Notes: a model not told the origin generated them from the sequence alone. A DNA stretch of 64,000 nt from Nocardia sp. NBC_00416 (GCF_036032445.1 NZ_CP107932.1:1676501-1740500), one strand, 5' to 3'. Positions 40,569-52,425 are shown, numbered from the stretch's first letter. Numbers and translations: made by a program.

Positions 40569-40958
40569 ATGGCTGGACTTGGTGAACTCGAGAAAGCGGT
40601 TATGGACCAGTTGTGGTCGACCGATGAACCACAAACGGTCCGGCAGGTGCACGAGGCCCTGTCGGCGCGCCGCGAACTCGCGTACACCACGGTGATGACC
40701 GTGCTGCAACGTCTCGCGAAGAAGAATCTGGTAGTGCAGCGGCGCGACGATCGCGCCCACCGGTACGCTCCGGTACACACCCGCGACGAGCTGGTCGCCG
40801 GTCTCATGATGGACGCGTTGCAACAAGCCGACGAGGCCGGCAGCCGGGCTGCGGCCCTGGTGCACTTCGTGGAACAGGTCGGCAAGGACGAGGCCGCCGC
40901 TCTGCGGGACGCACTCGCTAAGCTCGAAGCAACCGAGGACACCCCGCCTGGACAGTGA
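40569..40958 (+). CDS. blaI: BlaI/MecI/CopY-family repressor
   Basis: A 129-residue winged-helix repressor: LGELEKAVMDQLWSTDEPQTVRQVHEALSARRELAYTTVMTVLQRLAKKNLV is the canonical N-terminal HTH domain, and the C-terminus is the helical dimerisation part. The usual partner, a membrane metalloprotease that cleaves the repressor, follows 38 bp downstream. In M. tuberculosis this pair is Rv1846c-Rv1845c and responds to beta-lactams. The start is the ATG at 40569. Confidence 0.93.
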   Translation: MAGLGELEKAVMDQLWSTDEPQTVRQVHEALSARRELAYTTVMTVLQRLAKKNLVVQRRDDRAHRYAPVHTRDELVAGLMMDALQQADEAGSRAAALVHFVEQVGKDEAAALRDALAKLEATEDTPPGQ

Positions 40959-40996
40959 TCTCGGACCCTGGCCCCACAACGCAGTGAGCAGAGTCG

Positions 40997-41927
40997 ATGA
41001 ACGCAGCAGCACCGGCCTTCGCCGTACTTGCCTTGCTTCTCGCCGGTCCCGTCCCGGAATCACTCAGCCGGGCGACCTGGACCTACCGCGTGCCGCGCGC
41101 CGCCCTCGTACTCTGGCAGGCCATCGCGCTGGCCGCGGTGCTCAGCGCCTTCAGTTCCGGGCTCGCCATCGCGGCCGAGCTCCTGGTCCCCGGGCACGAC
41201 GGCCGCCCCACCACCAAACCCACCGATGAGATCGAGGCACTGGGCCTGCCGCTGTGGCTGGCCTATGTGTCGGTGTTCATGTTGACCCTGCTGGTCGGCG
41301 CCCGGCTCGTATACGCCTCGATCCGGGTGGGAATCCACACCCGAAGGCGGCGGGCGCGTCATCGCATGCTGGTGGATCTCCTCGACCAGAGCGGTCCGGT
41401 CCGGCGCGCCGCCGATATCCGGGTGTTGTCGGCCACCGAGCCCATCGCCTACTGCCTGCCGGGTCTGCGACGGCGGGTGGTGGTCAGCGCGGGCACCCTC
41501 GACAACCTGAACGAACAGGAACTGACCGCGATCCTCAGCCATGAGCGGTCCCATCTACGGGCCCGCCACGACCTGGTCCTCGAAGCGTTCACCGCCGCGC
41601 ACGAGGCGTTCCCCCGCTTCGTGCGCAGCAAATCCGCGCTGGACTCGGTGAAACTGCTCATCGAACTACTCGCCGACGATTCCGCGGTCAAGGTCACCGG
41701 CCCCAAACCGCTGGCCCGGGCGCTGGTGGCGTGCTCGAAATCGACCGCCCCGCAGGGCGCTCTCGCGGTGGGCGGGCCCAGCACCCTGATCCGGATCCAG
41801 CGCTTGGCCGGCCCGCTGGGCGATATCCGGATCGCCGGCGCCGCGTACCTGGCGTCGATCGCGATCCTCGTCGTGCCGACGTTGTCCGTCGCGATCCCCT
41901 GGCTGGTCGAACTGAGCCGGTTGTTCC

Positions 41928-41935
<8 letters not shown>
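40997..41935 (+). CDS. M56-family membrane metallopeptidase (BlaR1-like protease domain)
   Basis: A 312-residue protein with four predicted helices (about 2-17, 31-58, 85-105 and 275-300) and a zinc protease motif HERSH (HExxH type) at about residue 185 in ILSHERSHLRARHDL. Unlike staphylococcal BlaR1 it has no penicillin-binding sensor domain, so the signal it detects is not clear. It probably cleaves the BlaI repressor. ATG 40997 follows blaI by 38 bp, and its stop overlaps the helicase start by 8 bases. Confidence 0.9.
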
Positions 41936-44802
<2,867 letters not shown>

Positions 44803-44849
44803 CCCGCACCGGCACCACCGAGGCAACCGCCACGCGGCCACGACACCCA

Positions 44850-44879
44850 CCGGACCCTGCGCCCCCACGCGGGGTCCGG
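44850..44879 (+). terminator. terminator after guaB1
   Basis: A 12-bp stem, CCGGACCCTGCG with CGCGGGGTCCGG (one G-T wobble), with a 6-base loop. It lies 48 bp after the guaB1 stop. Confidence 0.7.
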
Positions 44880-44893
44880 GTAGCATGAGAGTC

Positions 44894-44994
44894 GCCGGCG
44901 ACCGCCGGCCGCTGTCGTCAGGACGAAAGGAACCAGTTGTCACCCGCGTCCGAGGGCGCCACTCAGGAGGGCTCATCTATCGAGCCGGGTGACA
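44894..44994 (+). ncRNA. structured 5' leader of the CorC-like operon (candidate cis-regulatory RNA)
   Basis: Between the guaB1 terminator and the ATG at 45082 lie two nested or adjacent structures. GCCGGC-GACC-GCCGGC is at 44894-44909. A 9-bp closing helix TGTCACCCG (44938-44946) pairs with CGGGTGACA (44986-44994) and encloses a GGCTC/GAGCC hairpin. It does not match a riboswitch consensus that I can name, including the M-box. A role in sensing a divalent cation is suggested only by the CorC-type genes downstream. Confidence 0.4.
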
Positions 44995-45081
44995 GACCCG
45001 GCGTCCTCCCTTGTACGACCCTCCCCCCTCATCCGGCCCCGTTCGCATCGCTGACGCCGATGTCCGCCGGGTGGTGGTGAT

Positions 45082-46479
45082 ATGGCAATCGCACTCACCG
45101 TTCTCAGTCTGATCGGATTCGTCGCGCTCACCGCGGGCACCGCATTGTTCGTGGCCGCCGAGTTCTCCCTCACGGCGCTGGAGCGCAGCACGGTCGAAGC
45201 CCATGCCCGCGAGGGCGATGTCCGGGCGCGCGCGGTCCGGCAGGCGCACCGCACCCTTTCCTTCCAGTTGTCCGGCGCCCAGCTGGGCATCACCATCACG
45301 ACCCTGATCACCGGCTATATCGCCGAACCCGTGCTGGCACGGCTGCTCGAGCCACTGTTCGGGCTGGTAGGGATCCCGGATTCCGCGGTCACCGGTATCT
45401 CGCTGGTGCTCGCTCTGATTCTGGCCACCTCGCTGTCGATGATCTACGGCGAGCTGGTCCCCAAGAACATCGCCATCGCCGCCCCGATGGCGACCGCCCG
45501 CGCCACCGCGGGTCCGATGGTCGCGTTCTCGGCGGTGTTCAAACCCATGATCCAATTCCTCAACGGCACGGCCAACTGGGCGGTGCGCCGCTTCGGAGTG
45601 GAACCCGCGGAGGAGTTGCGCTCGGCGCGCTCCCCGCAGGAGCTCGGATCGCTGGTGCGCACCTCGGCCCGGCGCGGCGCCCTGGACCAGCGCACCGCCC
45701 AGCTCCTGGACCGGTCCCTGCAGTTCGGCGAGCGCAGCGCCGAGGAACTGATGACCCCGCGGGTGAAGATCGAAGCGCTGGATCGCACCGCGACCATCGG
45801 TGATCTGCTCGCGGCCGCGGCGCGGACCGGCTACTCGCGCTTCCCCGTGATCGACGGCGACCTGGACAACACCCTCGGTGTCGTGCACGTCAAGCAGGCC
45901 TTCACCCATCCCGCACCCACCCGGGCCCGCGTGGGTCTGGCCCAGATCGCGCAACCCGTTCCGGTGGTACCGGCCAGCCTCGACGGCGACGAGGTGCTCG
46001 AACGGGTCCGCGCCGACGGTATGCAGGTCGCGCTGGTGGTCGACGAATACGGCGGCACCGCGGGCATGGTCACCATGGAGGACATCATCGAAGAGATCCT
46101 CGGCGATGTCCGCGACGAACACGACGAAGAGGAACGCGACGTGCGCCGGGTGTCCGACGGCTGGGACTGCTCCGGCCTGCTGCGGATCGACGAAGTCGAC
46201 CGGGCCACCGGATACGCGGCCCCCGAGGGCGAATACGAAACCCTCGGCGGTCTCGTGCTCACCCGCCTGGGCCGGATTCCGGTGACCGGCGATACCGTGA
46301 TCCTGCCGCTGCGTCGCGGCCACGACCGCCGCCATCCCGACGGGCAGGGCGGCTGGCTGGCCCGGGTCGAGCGGATGGACGGACGCCGGGTCGACCGGGT
46401 CCGCCTGGTACCGGTGGACGCCGATGCCATCGCCGGACGCGAACAGCAACCGGCCGGGCGGGAGGCACACCATGGGTGA
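45082..46479 (+). CDS. CorC/HlyC-like DUF21-CBS membrane protein, first copy
   Basis: A 465-residue protein with a DUF21 (CNNM) domain of three or four helices (about residues 1-175), then a CBS pair ([12 protein letters not shown] onward, about 215-345) containing [25 protein letters not shown], and a C-terminal CorC_HlyC domain ([29 protein letters not shown]). Such proteins are linked to Mg2+/Co2+ efflux or homeostasis. It is translationally coupled to a second copy by an 8-base overlap. The mycobacterial counterpart is Rv1842c. Confidence 0.92.
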   Translation: MAIALTVLSLIGFVALTAGTALFVAAEFSLTALERSTVEAHAREGDVRARAVRQAHRTLSFQLSGAQLGITITTLITGYIAEPVLARLLEPLFGLVGIPDSAVTGISLVLALILATSLSMIYGELVPKNIAIAAPMATARATAGPMVAFSAVFKPMIQFLNGTANWAVRRFGVEPAEELRSARSPQELGSLVRTSARRGALDQRTAQLLDRSLQFGERSAEELMTPRVKIEALDRTATIGDLLAAAARTGYSRFPVIDGDLDNTLGVVHVKQAFTHPAPTRARVGLAQIAQPVPVVPASLDGDEVLERVRADGMQVALVVDEYGGTAGMVTMEDIIEEILGDVRDEHDEEERDVRRVSDGWDCSGLLRIDEVDRATGYAAPEGEYETLGGLVLTRLGRIPVTGDTVILPLRRGHDRRHPDGQGGWLARVERMDGRRVDRVRLVPVDADAIAGREQQPAGREAHHG

Positions 46480-47536
46480 CCTGCTCGCCGTGCTGTTCAC
46501 CGTGTTCCTGCTGGCCGGCAACGCCTTCTTCGTCGCCGCGGAATTCGCGTTGATCTCCGCGCGCCGCGACCGGCTCGAAGCGCTCGCCGCGCAGGGGAAA
46601 CGCAATGCCGACACCGTGATCCGGGCCGGCCAGAATCTGTCGATGATGCTGGCCGCCGCCCAGCTGGGCATTACGATCTGCTCGATCCTGCTCGGCCGGG
46701 TCGGCGAACCCGCGGTGGCCCACCTGCTGGAACAGCCGTTCGAACTGGCCGGCCTGCCCGAATCGCTGCTGCATCCGGTGTCGTTCGTGCTGGCGCTGAC
46801 CATCGTGGTGATCCTGCACATCCTGCTGGGTGAGATGATCCCGAAGAACATCGCGCTGGCCGGTCCGGAACGTAGTGCGCTGCTGCTGGTACCGCTGCAT
46901 CTGGCGTGGCTGCGGATCGCCCGGCCGCTCATCGCGATCTACAACTTCGCCGCGAACCTGAGCCTGCGGATGCTGCGTATCGAACCCAAGGACGAACTCG
47001 AGTCCGCGGTCTCCAGCGACGAACTCGCCGAGATGATCGGTGAATCGCGGTCCGAAGGCCTGCTCGACGCCGAGGAGCACCGGCGTCTCACCCAGGCGCT
47101 CGGCACCGGTGAACGATTCGTCGCCGAAGTCATGGTGCCGCTGGACCGGGCGCGCACGGTCCCGCTGTGGGCCGACGGCACCACGCTGGGCGATATGGAG
47201 ACCGCCGTGGCCGAAACCGGTTTCTCCCGTTACCCGGTGCGCGCCGACGACGGCTCGCTGGTCGGCTATCTGCATGTCAAGGATGTCCTGGACAAGGTCT
47301 CCGACGAAACCGCGGGCCCGAGCACCGTGATCCCGCGCACCGACATCCGGCCGCTGCCCACCGTGCTGATGGGCACCACCCTCTACGAGGCGCTAGCGCG
47401 GTTGCGGCGCACCAGCAGTCATCTGGGCCGGGTGGTGGACACGCGGGGCAACACGGTCGGCATCGTCGCGTTGGAGGATCTCGTCGAAGAGTTCGTCGGC
47501 ACTGTCCGGGATACCACGCACCGGGTGGCGGAATGA
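46472..47536 (+). CDS. CorC/HlyC-like DUF21-CBS membrane protein, second, shorter copy
   Basis: A 354-residue paralogue of the preceding gene with the same DUF21 and CBS parts (LLAGNAFFVAAEFALISARRDRLEAL; EVMVPLDRARTVPLW; GNTVGIVALEDLVEEFVGTV). It ends right after the CBS region and lacks the C-terminal CorC_HlyC domain. The two probably form a heteromeric membrane complex. The ATG at 46472 has GGGAGG upstream. Its stop overlaps the next gene's start (ATGA). The mycobacterial counterpart is Rv1841c. Confidence 0.92.
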   Translation: MGDLLAVLFTVFLLAGNAFFVAAEFALISARRDRLEALAAQGKRNADTVIRAGQNLSMMLAAAQLGITICSILLGRVGEPAVAHLLEQPFELAGLPESLLHPVSFVLALTIVVILHILLGEMIPKNIALAGPERSALLLVPLHLAWLRIARPLIAIYNFAANLSLRMLRIEPKDELESAVSSDELAEMIGESRSEGLLDAEEHRRLTQALGTGERFVAEVMVPLDRARTVPLWADGTTLGDMETAVAETGFSRYPVRADDGSLVGYLHVKDVLDKVSDETAGPSTVIPRTDIRPLPTVLMGTTLYEALARLRRTSSHLGRVVDTRGNTVGIVALEDLVEEFVGTVRDTTHRVAE

Positions 47537-48432
47537 CAGCAGCGGACACCCGCTCGGTCCTGGCCGGATCCGAGTGGCGTGCACGCGCCGCCGCGCACCG
47601 CGACCGCGTCGATACCCTGGCCGGCCCGTACCTGCGGGCCCGGGCCGCCGGGGCGAAACATCCGGTGCTCGATTTCCTGTTCACCTATTACGGGCACAAA
47701 CCCGCTCAGCTGCGCCGGTGGCATCCCGGATTCGGTATCGCGCTCACCGGCGCCGCGGACTACGTGGGGCTACGCGGGTACCACCGGATCGATCGGGCAG
47801 GCGCCGAATCAGGCCCGGCGGTCACCGCCGATCCGGAATTCCTACGCGCACGGGCAGATACGGTGACCTATATCGTCCGCCTGCTGCGCGCGACCGCGAA
47901 CCGACCGGCCCAGCTGTCGTGTTTCGGGCTGCACGAATGGGCGATGGTGTACCGGACCGGGGCGCTCCGCCACGATTCGGTGCCGCTGCGGCTCGGCGCG
48001 GCAGGCACAGACGCCGTGTTCGAGTCGATGCCGGTGCGCTGCACCCATTTCGACGCGTTCCGGTTCTTCGCTCCGGACGCGGTGGGGCGCAACAATCGGC
48101 AGCTCACCCGCGACGACCAGATCCGCACCGAGCAGCCGGGCTGCCTGCACGCAAATATGGATCTGTACAAATGGAATTTCAAATTGAGCCCGCTGATCGG
48201 CTCGGATCTGCTGCTGGATTGTTTCGCGCTGGCCCGGGACGCCCGCGAACTCGATATGCGGGCCAGCCCCTACGATCTGCGCACGCAAGGTTACGATCCG
48301 ATCTGTATCGAAACCCCTTCCGGCCGTGCCGAATACGTCCGCCGTCAGTCCGAGGTCGCGGATAGGGCGGCGATTCTGCGCTCGAGACTGCTCGACGCGT
48401 GCGAAGGTCTGCTGGCCCAGCTCCCGGCATAA
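47533..48432 (+). CDS. conserved actinobacterial protein, commonly named 3-methyladenine DNA glycosylase
   Basis: A 299-residue soluble protein: KHPVLDFLFTYYGHKPAQLRRWHPGFGIAL (residues about 42-72), LSCFGLHEWAMVYR, THFDAFRFFAPDAVGRN, and PGCLHANMDLYKWNFKLSPLIGSDLLLDCFALAR. Homologues carry the DNA-glycosylase name in databases, but I see no helix-hairpin-helix-GPD motif. The activity is therefore not supported by the sequence itself. ATG 47533 overlaps the upstream stop, so it belongs to the CorC-like transcription unit. Confidence 0.6.
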   Translation: MTAADTRSVLAGSEWRARAAAHRDRVDTLAGPYLRARAAGAKHPVLDFLFTYYGHKPAQLRRWHPGFGIALTGAADYVGLRGYHRIDRAGAESGPAVTADPEFLRARADTVTYIVRLLRATANRPAQLSCFGLHEWAMVYRTGALRHDSVPLRLGAAGTDAVFESMPVRCTHFDAFRFFAPDAVGRNNRQLTRDDQIRTEQPGCLHANMDLYKWNFKLSPLIGSDLLLDCFALARDARELDMRASPYDLRTQGYDPICIETPSGRAEYVRRQSEVADRAAILRSRLLDACEGLLAQLPA

Positions 48433-48474
48433 CAGCGCCCCACCGGTCGAGGGGGTGCCCGGTCGGAAGTACCT

Positions 48475-48552
48475 TCAGTCGGGCCAGTACAGAGCCACCG
48501 TGAGGCCGAGCAGACCCAGCGCCAGCTGGACCAGTACAGCACTGCTCATCAT
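48475..48552 (-). CDS. very small hydrophobic membrane peptide (25 aa)
   Basis: Reads MMSSAVLVQLALGLLGLTVA then LYWPD and a stop: a single membrane helix with no charged residue before the final Asp. Its first ATG overlaps the stop of the 36-codon frame just upstream (ATGATGA), suggesting translational coupling. Too short for homology by eye. It may be a real small membrane protein or chance, and no terminator was seen after it. Confidence 0.4.
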   Translation of the reverse strand: MMSSAVLVQLALGLLGLTVALYWPD

Positions 48553-48659
48553 CTCGCCCGCTCACCACGGAGGTAGTCCATCGGCCAGCGATGGCCGCGC
48601 GGGTACAGCTGCATCGGCCATCCGGTGGCTGCTGCACTTCCCGAACCCATGGTATGCAT
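48549..48659 (-). CDS. small peptide (36 aa) coupled to the membrane peptide
   Basis: Starts at the ATG at 48657-48659 with AGGGGA six bases upstream and ends in WPMDYLRGERAR. It is rich in Gly, Pro and Arg, with no membrane segment. The stop overlaps the ATG of the next small peptide. The pair runs leftward, divergent from the XRE/DUF397 genes. The open frame extends upstream to 48794 without a better start. I know of no homologue. Confidence 0.4.
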   Translation of the reverse strand: MHTMGSGSAAATGWPMQLYPRGHRWPMDYLRGERAR

Positions 48660-48956
48660 GACGAATCCCCTGTTCCTGGCGTAATTTTGGAGTGCACCCG
48701 ACGCAGGGTCCAACAGGGAATCAGCGACCAACTGAATGATTGGACCACCGGCTCTCGGCCTTCCTGGCGTCGATCCGGTGTCCCCCAACGACACTGGGGT
48801 GGGCCTGCGCCGCGTGCTTCCTCAGTAGACCTCTGCCGCAAAGGATCTGAAAGCAGGACGGTGGCAGATCCAAGGGGGAAGTTTCGGATTTTCACCACAG
48901 CGCTTTCGACATGGAGCTTTCCATATTCCACGCATCCGGTTAGCAAAGGGAACGAT
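48660..48956. other. intergenic region upstream of the XRE gene
   Basis: About 300 bp separating the leftward small peptides from the rightward XRE gene. It is clearly less GC-rich near 48890-48955 (for example TTTTCACCACAGCGCTTTCGAC), consistent with promoter DNA. No repeat, RNA gene or accepted coding frame was found. Confidence 0.35.
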
Positions 48957-49838
48957 ATGTCCAATGGATCTACCCTCCCGCGGCGCGCTCTGGGCCGCCA
49001 ACTGCGAAAACTGCGGGAGCGAGCAGGTTTGACACAATCGGCGGCGTCCCGGGTCGCCGAGATATCACCGCAGTCCTACGGCCGCATCGAGGACGGGCGA
49101 GTAACCAAGGTGATGGACCTCGGCCTCAACGCCCTGGCCAACGTCTACAACGCCAGCGATTCCGAACGTCGACTCCTACTCGATCTCGCCCAGGAAATCC
49201 GGGCATCGAGCCCGTCCGGTAGCGGGTGGTGGCGAGCGTATGACGATGCGATCGCGAAGGGGTTCGACCATTACCTGGCTCTGGAAGAGGCAGCGAACTG
49301 GGTTACGTCTTGGCAGACAGCAGTAGTTCCGGGCCTGCTCCAAACGCGCGAATACCGCCGAGCTCTGACGTGGGCCACAGTTCCGGACAGCTCCCCCGAC
49401 GAGACAGAACGCATCCTCGATGTAGTGATGCGCCGACAAGACCTCCTTCAGCGTGACGACTTCCGATTCGAAGCGCTACTGACAGAGGCCGTTCTCGGTT
49501 ACGGCGTCGGTGGATCCGCAGTGATGGAGGGACAGATCAAGCACCTGATCGAGCGTTCTGAAGATTCCAGCGTAGAGATCCGCATCGTCCCCTCGGAACA
49601 GGACATTCCGTACGGGCTGAATGCAGGCAGTTTCGTCCTGTTCAGCTTCCCGCCTCTTCCCACGTCCAAGCTCCAGGAGCCCCCTGTCGCCTACATGGAG
49701 GGCCTGTCCGGCGGCCTATATATGGAGCGTGCGTCCGAGGTCGACAAATACTCACAAGAGGCTCAACGAATTCGCCATGTAGCGTTGTCCGCGTCGGCAT
49801 CCAGGGACCTGATGCTGCAGGTAGCGAAGGAGCAATGA
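48957..49838 (+). CDS. XRE-family regulator with DUF5753 domain
   Basis: A 293-residue protein: an N-terminal HTH (LGRQLRKLRERAGLTQSAASRVAEISPQSYGRIEDGRV, about residues 12-50) followed by the DUF5753 ligand/partner domain (ALEEAANWVTSWQTAVVPGLLQTREYRRAL; IRIVPSEQDIPYGLNAGSFVLFSF). Pairs of such regulators with DUF397 proteins are abundant in streptomycetes and related genera, where some act like antitoxin or anti-sigma modules in development. The ATG at 48957 has AAAGGGAA upstream. Its stop overlaps the DUF397 start. Codon use is less GC-extreme than neighbours. Confidence 0.92.
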   Translation: MSNGSTLPRRALGRQLRKLRERAGLTQSAASRVAEISPQSYGRIEDGRVTKVMDLGLNALANVYNASDSERRLLLDLAQEIRASSPSGSGWWRAYDDAIAKGFDHYLALEEAANWVTSWQTAVVPGLLQTREYRRALTWATVPDSSPDETERILDVVMRRQDLLQRDDFRFEALLTEAVLGYGVGGSAVMEGQIKHLIERSEDSSVEIRIVPSEQDIPYGLNAGSFVLFSFPPLPTSKLQEPPVAYMEGLSGGLYMERASEVDKYSQEAQRIRHVALSASASRDLMLQVAKEQ

Positions 49839-50041
49839 TGATGGACCTGTCCGGCGCAAAGTGGTTCAAGAGCACGCGCAGCGGTGGAAAGCAGGACTGC
49901 GTCGAAGCCGCCCACCTCGACAGCGGCATGGTCGGCGTGCGCGACAGCAAGAACCCGAACGGACCCGCCCTGATCTTCACCCCCGGCGAATGGGACGCGT
50001 TCCTGCACGGCGCGAAGAACAGCGAGTTCGATCGCGCGTAA
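49835..50041 (+). CDS. DUF397 protein
   Basis: A 68-residue protein with the DUF397 pattern: WFKSTRSGGKQDCVEAAHLDSGMVGVRDSKNPNGPALIFTPGEWDAFL, as expected for a full-length member. It is coupled to the XRE gene by ATGA overlap; three ATG codons in a row make the exact start uncertain. DUF397 proteins are the usual partners of XRE-DUF5753 regulators and probably bind them. The 263 bp after it have no gene. Confidence 0.93.
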   Translation: MMMDLSGAKWFKSTRSGGKQDCVEAAHLDSGMVGVRDSKNPNGPALIFTPGEWDAFLHGAKNSEFDRA

Positions 50042-50304
50042 CCCGGTAAACGCGAAGAGCCCCACCGAGGACAGGTTCCCCGGGTCGTCGCACTACCCGT
50101 GAAGTGGGGTTGCGGCGGCCCGTTTCGTTTGCCGAGAGCGCGACTCCGATCGGTGACCTTTCGAAGACCCGGTCCCGCTGTTCGCGAAAACCCGTATCCC
50201 GCGCGTCCCGGATAGTTACCATCACTGGACAAATTCCGGGGTGTGTACCGAATGCCTGCCGGGTGCCGGGTCGAGCGAGACTGCTCGGGAAGCGTGAGGA
50301 TGCA

Positions 50305-51882
50305 ATGGAGCGTCCCTTCGGGAAACTGCGTGGGACCAGGTCGCTGGTTCTGGGGGCGGTCGGTATCGTCGTCGCGGTCATGCTGCCGGGCAGCGCGGCG
50401 GCCGATCTGCAGTCCGATATCCAGAACGAGGTCCGCGAATTCCTCGATATCGGCCGTACGTCGGTGCCCCGCGCCGACTGCGGGCCGGGGTCGATGCCCG
50501 AACCCGGTCTGCAGGGCGATGTCCCGGCGGCCGACCGCGACAGCGGGCGCAGCACGCAGGGATACCGCTGCAATATGTCGATGGTCGGCCAGTTCGCCGG
50601 CCGCGGCGCCGGTATCACCTCCACCAGCTTCGAACACTGCGCCTATATGGGGACCTTCTTCCCCGGTAACCTGCTGCACCAGAACGGCGGGGTCCAGGTG
50701 CTCGACGTCTCGGATCCGGCGCATCCGCAACCGACGGCGACACTGAACGAACCTGCCATGGTGGCCGGCACCTGGGAGAGCCTCAAGGTCAACGCCGAGC
50801 GGAAACTGCTGGTGGGCACCGGGGTTCCGTTGCTGGTCGGCGCCGGATACCTGTCGGTCTACGATATCTCCGACTGCGCGCATCCACGGTTGCTCAATCC
50901 CGGGCCCGGCACGAACCTCGGTATGCCGCTGCCGATCACCACCCACGAAGGCGGCTTCTCCCCCGACGGCAACACCTACTGGGCCTCCGGGATCACCCCC
51001 GGATTCCTCAGCGCCGTCGACCTCACCGACCCGGCGAATCCACGGGTCGTCTGGCAGGGCCTGACCGGGCTCACGGCCCACGGTTTCGGGGTCAGTCCGG
51101 ACGGCAACCGGCTGTACCTGTCGGCGCTGAGCGGGGTCACCGTTCTCGATATCAGCGCGGTTCAGCGGCGCGATCCGAATCCGCAGGTCCAGCACCTCGG
51201 ACGGATGTTCTGGTCGGACGGCTGGGCCACCCAGCACAGCATCCCGGTCACCTATGACGGCACACCCTATGTCTACACGGTGGACGAGGGCGGTTCCGGC
51301 GGAGTGAAACTCATCGATATCTCCGACGACGCCGACCCCCGGGTGGTGACGAAGATCAAGTTGGAGATCAACCTTCCGCAGCACCTGGACAGCAATATCA
51401 GTTCGTCCATGGGCGGTTCGATCTTCGCCTACGAATCGCACTACTGCGCGGCCGATCGCCCGGTGGATCCGACAGCACTGGCCTGCGGCTGGATCTCGTC
51501 CGGCATCCGGGTGTTCGATATCCGCGATCCGCACGCCATCCGGGAGGTCGCCTACTTCAACCCGCCCGCACGTACCGGACGCAACCTCGAACTCGTCAAT
51601 TCACCGCACGCGCTGGCCTCGCTGCTCGGCATCCCGGCGATGACAGCCCCGAGCGCGGCGCGCGCGGTCCTCGAAGGCCAGTTCGATCCCTCCCAGGCAC
51701 TGAGCTCCCGTACCGGGAAACTCGCCTTCGGCGATATCTCCACCGACTGGTGCATGTCCCCACCGGAGTGGCGCGGCAACGAGCTGTTCGTCACCTGCTC
51801 GGATAACGGGTTCATGGTGCTGCACGTCGACGAATCGGTGTATTCGGCGCCCGCGGATCAGCGATCCACCGTGGGTTCGTGA
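50305..51882 (+). CDS. secreted LVIVD-repeat (beta-propeller) protein
   Basis: A 525-residue exported protein with a signal peptide (about residues 1-32, ending GSAAA) and a beta-propeller-like body. It shows repeated units of the VQVLDVSDPAHPQPTATL / LSVYDISDCAHPRLL / LSAVDLTDPANPRVVW / VKLIDISDDADPRVV type (LVIVD repeats). Cys pairs (FEHCAYMG; ESHYCAADRP; DWCMSPPEW) are likely disulfides outside the cell. The function is unknown; propellers of this type bind ligands or other proteins. ATG 50305 has GAGGA upstream. Confidence 0.85.
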   Translation: MERPFGKLRGTRSLVLGAVGIVVAVMLPGSAAADLQSDIQNEVREFLDIGRTSVPRADCGPGSMPEPGLQGDVPAADRDSGRSTQGYRCNMSMVGQFAGRGAGITSTSFEHCAYMGTFFPGNLLHQNGGVQVLDVSDPAHPQPTATLNEPAMVAGTWESLKVNAERKLLVGTGVPLLVGAGYLSVYDISDCAHPRLLNPGPGTNLGMPLPITTHEGGFSPDGNTYWASGITPGFLSAVDLTDPANPRVVWQGLTGLTAHGFGVSPDGNRLYLSALSGVTVLDISAVQRRDPNPQVQHLGRMFWSDGWATQHSIPVTYDGTPYVYTVDEGGSGGVKLIDISDDADPRVVTKIKLEINLPQHLDSNISSSMGGSIFAYESHYCAADRPVDPTALACGWISSGIRVFDIRDPHAIREVAYFNPPARTGRNLELVNSPHALASLLGIPAMTAPSAARAVLEGQFDPSQALSSRTGKLAFGDISTDWCMSPPEWRGNELFVTCSDNGFMVLHVDESVYSAPADQRSTVGS

Positions 51883-52070
51883 GCAGCGGCGACCCTCGTG
51901 CGCGGAGCCCGGCACACCGGCCGTCCACTGTGCGAGGCCGTACACCACCTGTCCAGGTCACCCAGAACACCGCACCGCGTTACCGGGGCTCGTCCTGGTG
52001 CGCGCGTGCGCGTCTCACTACCCGGCGGCTGTCGCGCCCTCGCCGGGGCAACCCGGTCCAGTGGACAGAT
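51883..52070. other. gap between the LVIVD gene and the small leftward gene
   Basis: About 190 bp after the LVIVD stop with no accepted coding frame. The hairpin at 52071-52099 is the first possible terminator for this gene. Confidence 0.3.
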
Positions 52071-52099
52071 GAGCCCGGACGCACAGAGCGTCCGGGCTC
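52071..52099. terminator. hairpin shared by convergent transcripts
   Basis: A 12-bp perfect stem (GAGCCCGGACGC) with an ACAGA loop. It lies 24 bp beyond the stop of the small leftward gene at 52123 and could also end the rightward LVIVD transcript. Confidence 0.8.
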
Positions 52100-52122
52100 G
52101 TCCGATTCGATCGACTACTCGT

Positions 52123-52224
52123 TCACAGGGGCGGGAATCCCGCCGATCCGGTGGCGATCCAGTTCCAGAAATCTCCGGCGCGCTGCACGATGAGCGCGGC
52201 GATGTCGAGCACGGTACTACCCAT
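52123..52224 (-). CDS. small amphipathic membrane-active-type peptide (33 aa)
   Basis: Encodes MGSTVLDIAALIVQRAGDFW followed by NWIATGSAGFPPL. The middle can form an amphipathic helix with two Trp and only three charged residues (Asp, Arg, Asp). This resembles the size and character of corynebacterial PorA/PorH channel peptides or delta-hemolysin-type peptides, but there is no sequence identity I can claim. Expression signals are complete: a promoter at 52265-52294, GAGGA nine bases before ATG, and a hairpin terminator 24 bp after the stop. That arrangement makes a real gene likely. Confidence 0.6.
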   Translation of the reverse strand: MGSTVLDIAALIVQRAGDFWNWIATGSAGFPPL

Positions 52225-52264
52225 TCGAACTAATCCTCACTTCAGCTTGCACGTACGGCGGCCC

Positions 52265-52294
52265 AGAGTAGGCGTCCGGCGCCGGGTACGACAA
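52265..52294 (-). promoter_or_regulatory. promoter of the 33-aa peptide gene
   Basis: On the minus strand TTGTCG (52289-52294) and TACTCT (52265-52270) are spaced by 18 bp, a good housekeeping-sigma pattern. Transcription would start about 33-35 bases before the ATG. Confidence 0.55.
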
Positions 52295-52425
52295 ACGGGC
52301 CGCGGCCGCATGTCCCTGCCAGGACATCCCGACGCCCCGTGACCTGAATCAATGACCGGATCGGGCGGTCGTCTGGCCTGCGCGTCGGCTATCTGTGACG
52401 CGGATCTCCAGGAAAAGGTGACAGG

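Noticed and set aside
48179..48964. A 261-codon minus-strand frame spanning the DNA-glycosylase-like gene end and the XRE promoter.
   Set aside because: It crosses a real gene and a promoter region, has no ribosome site and no recognisable domain.
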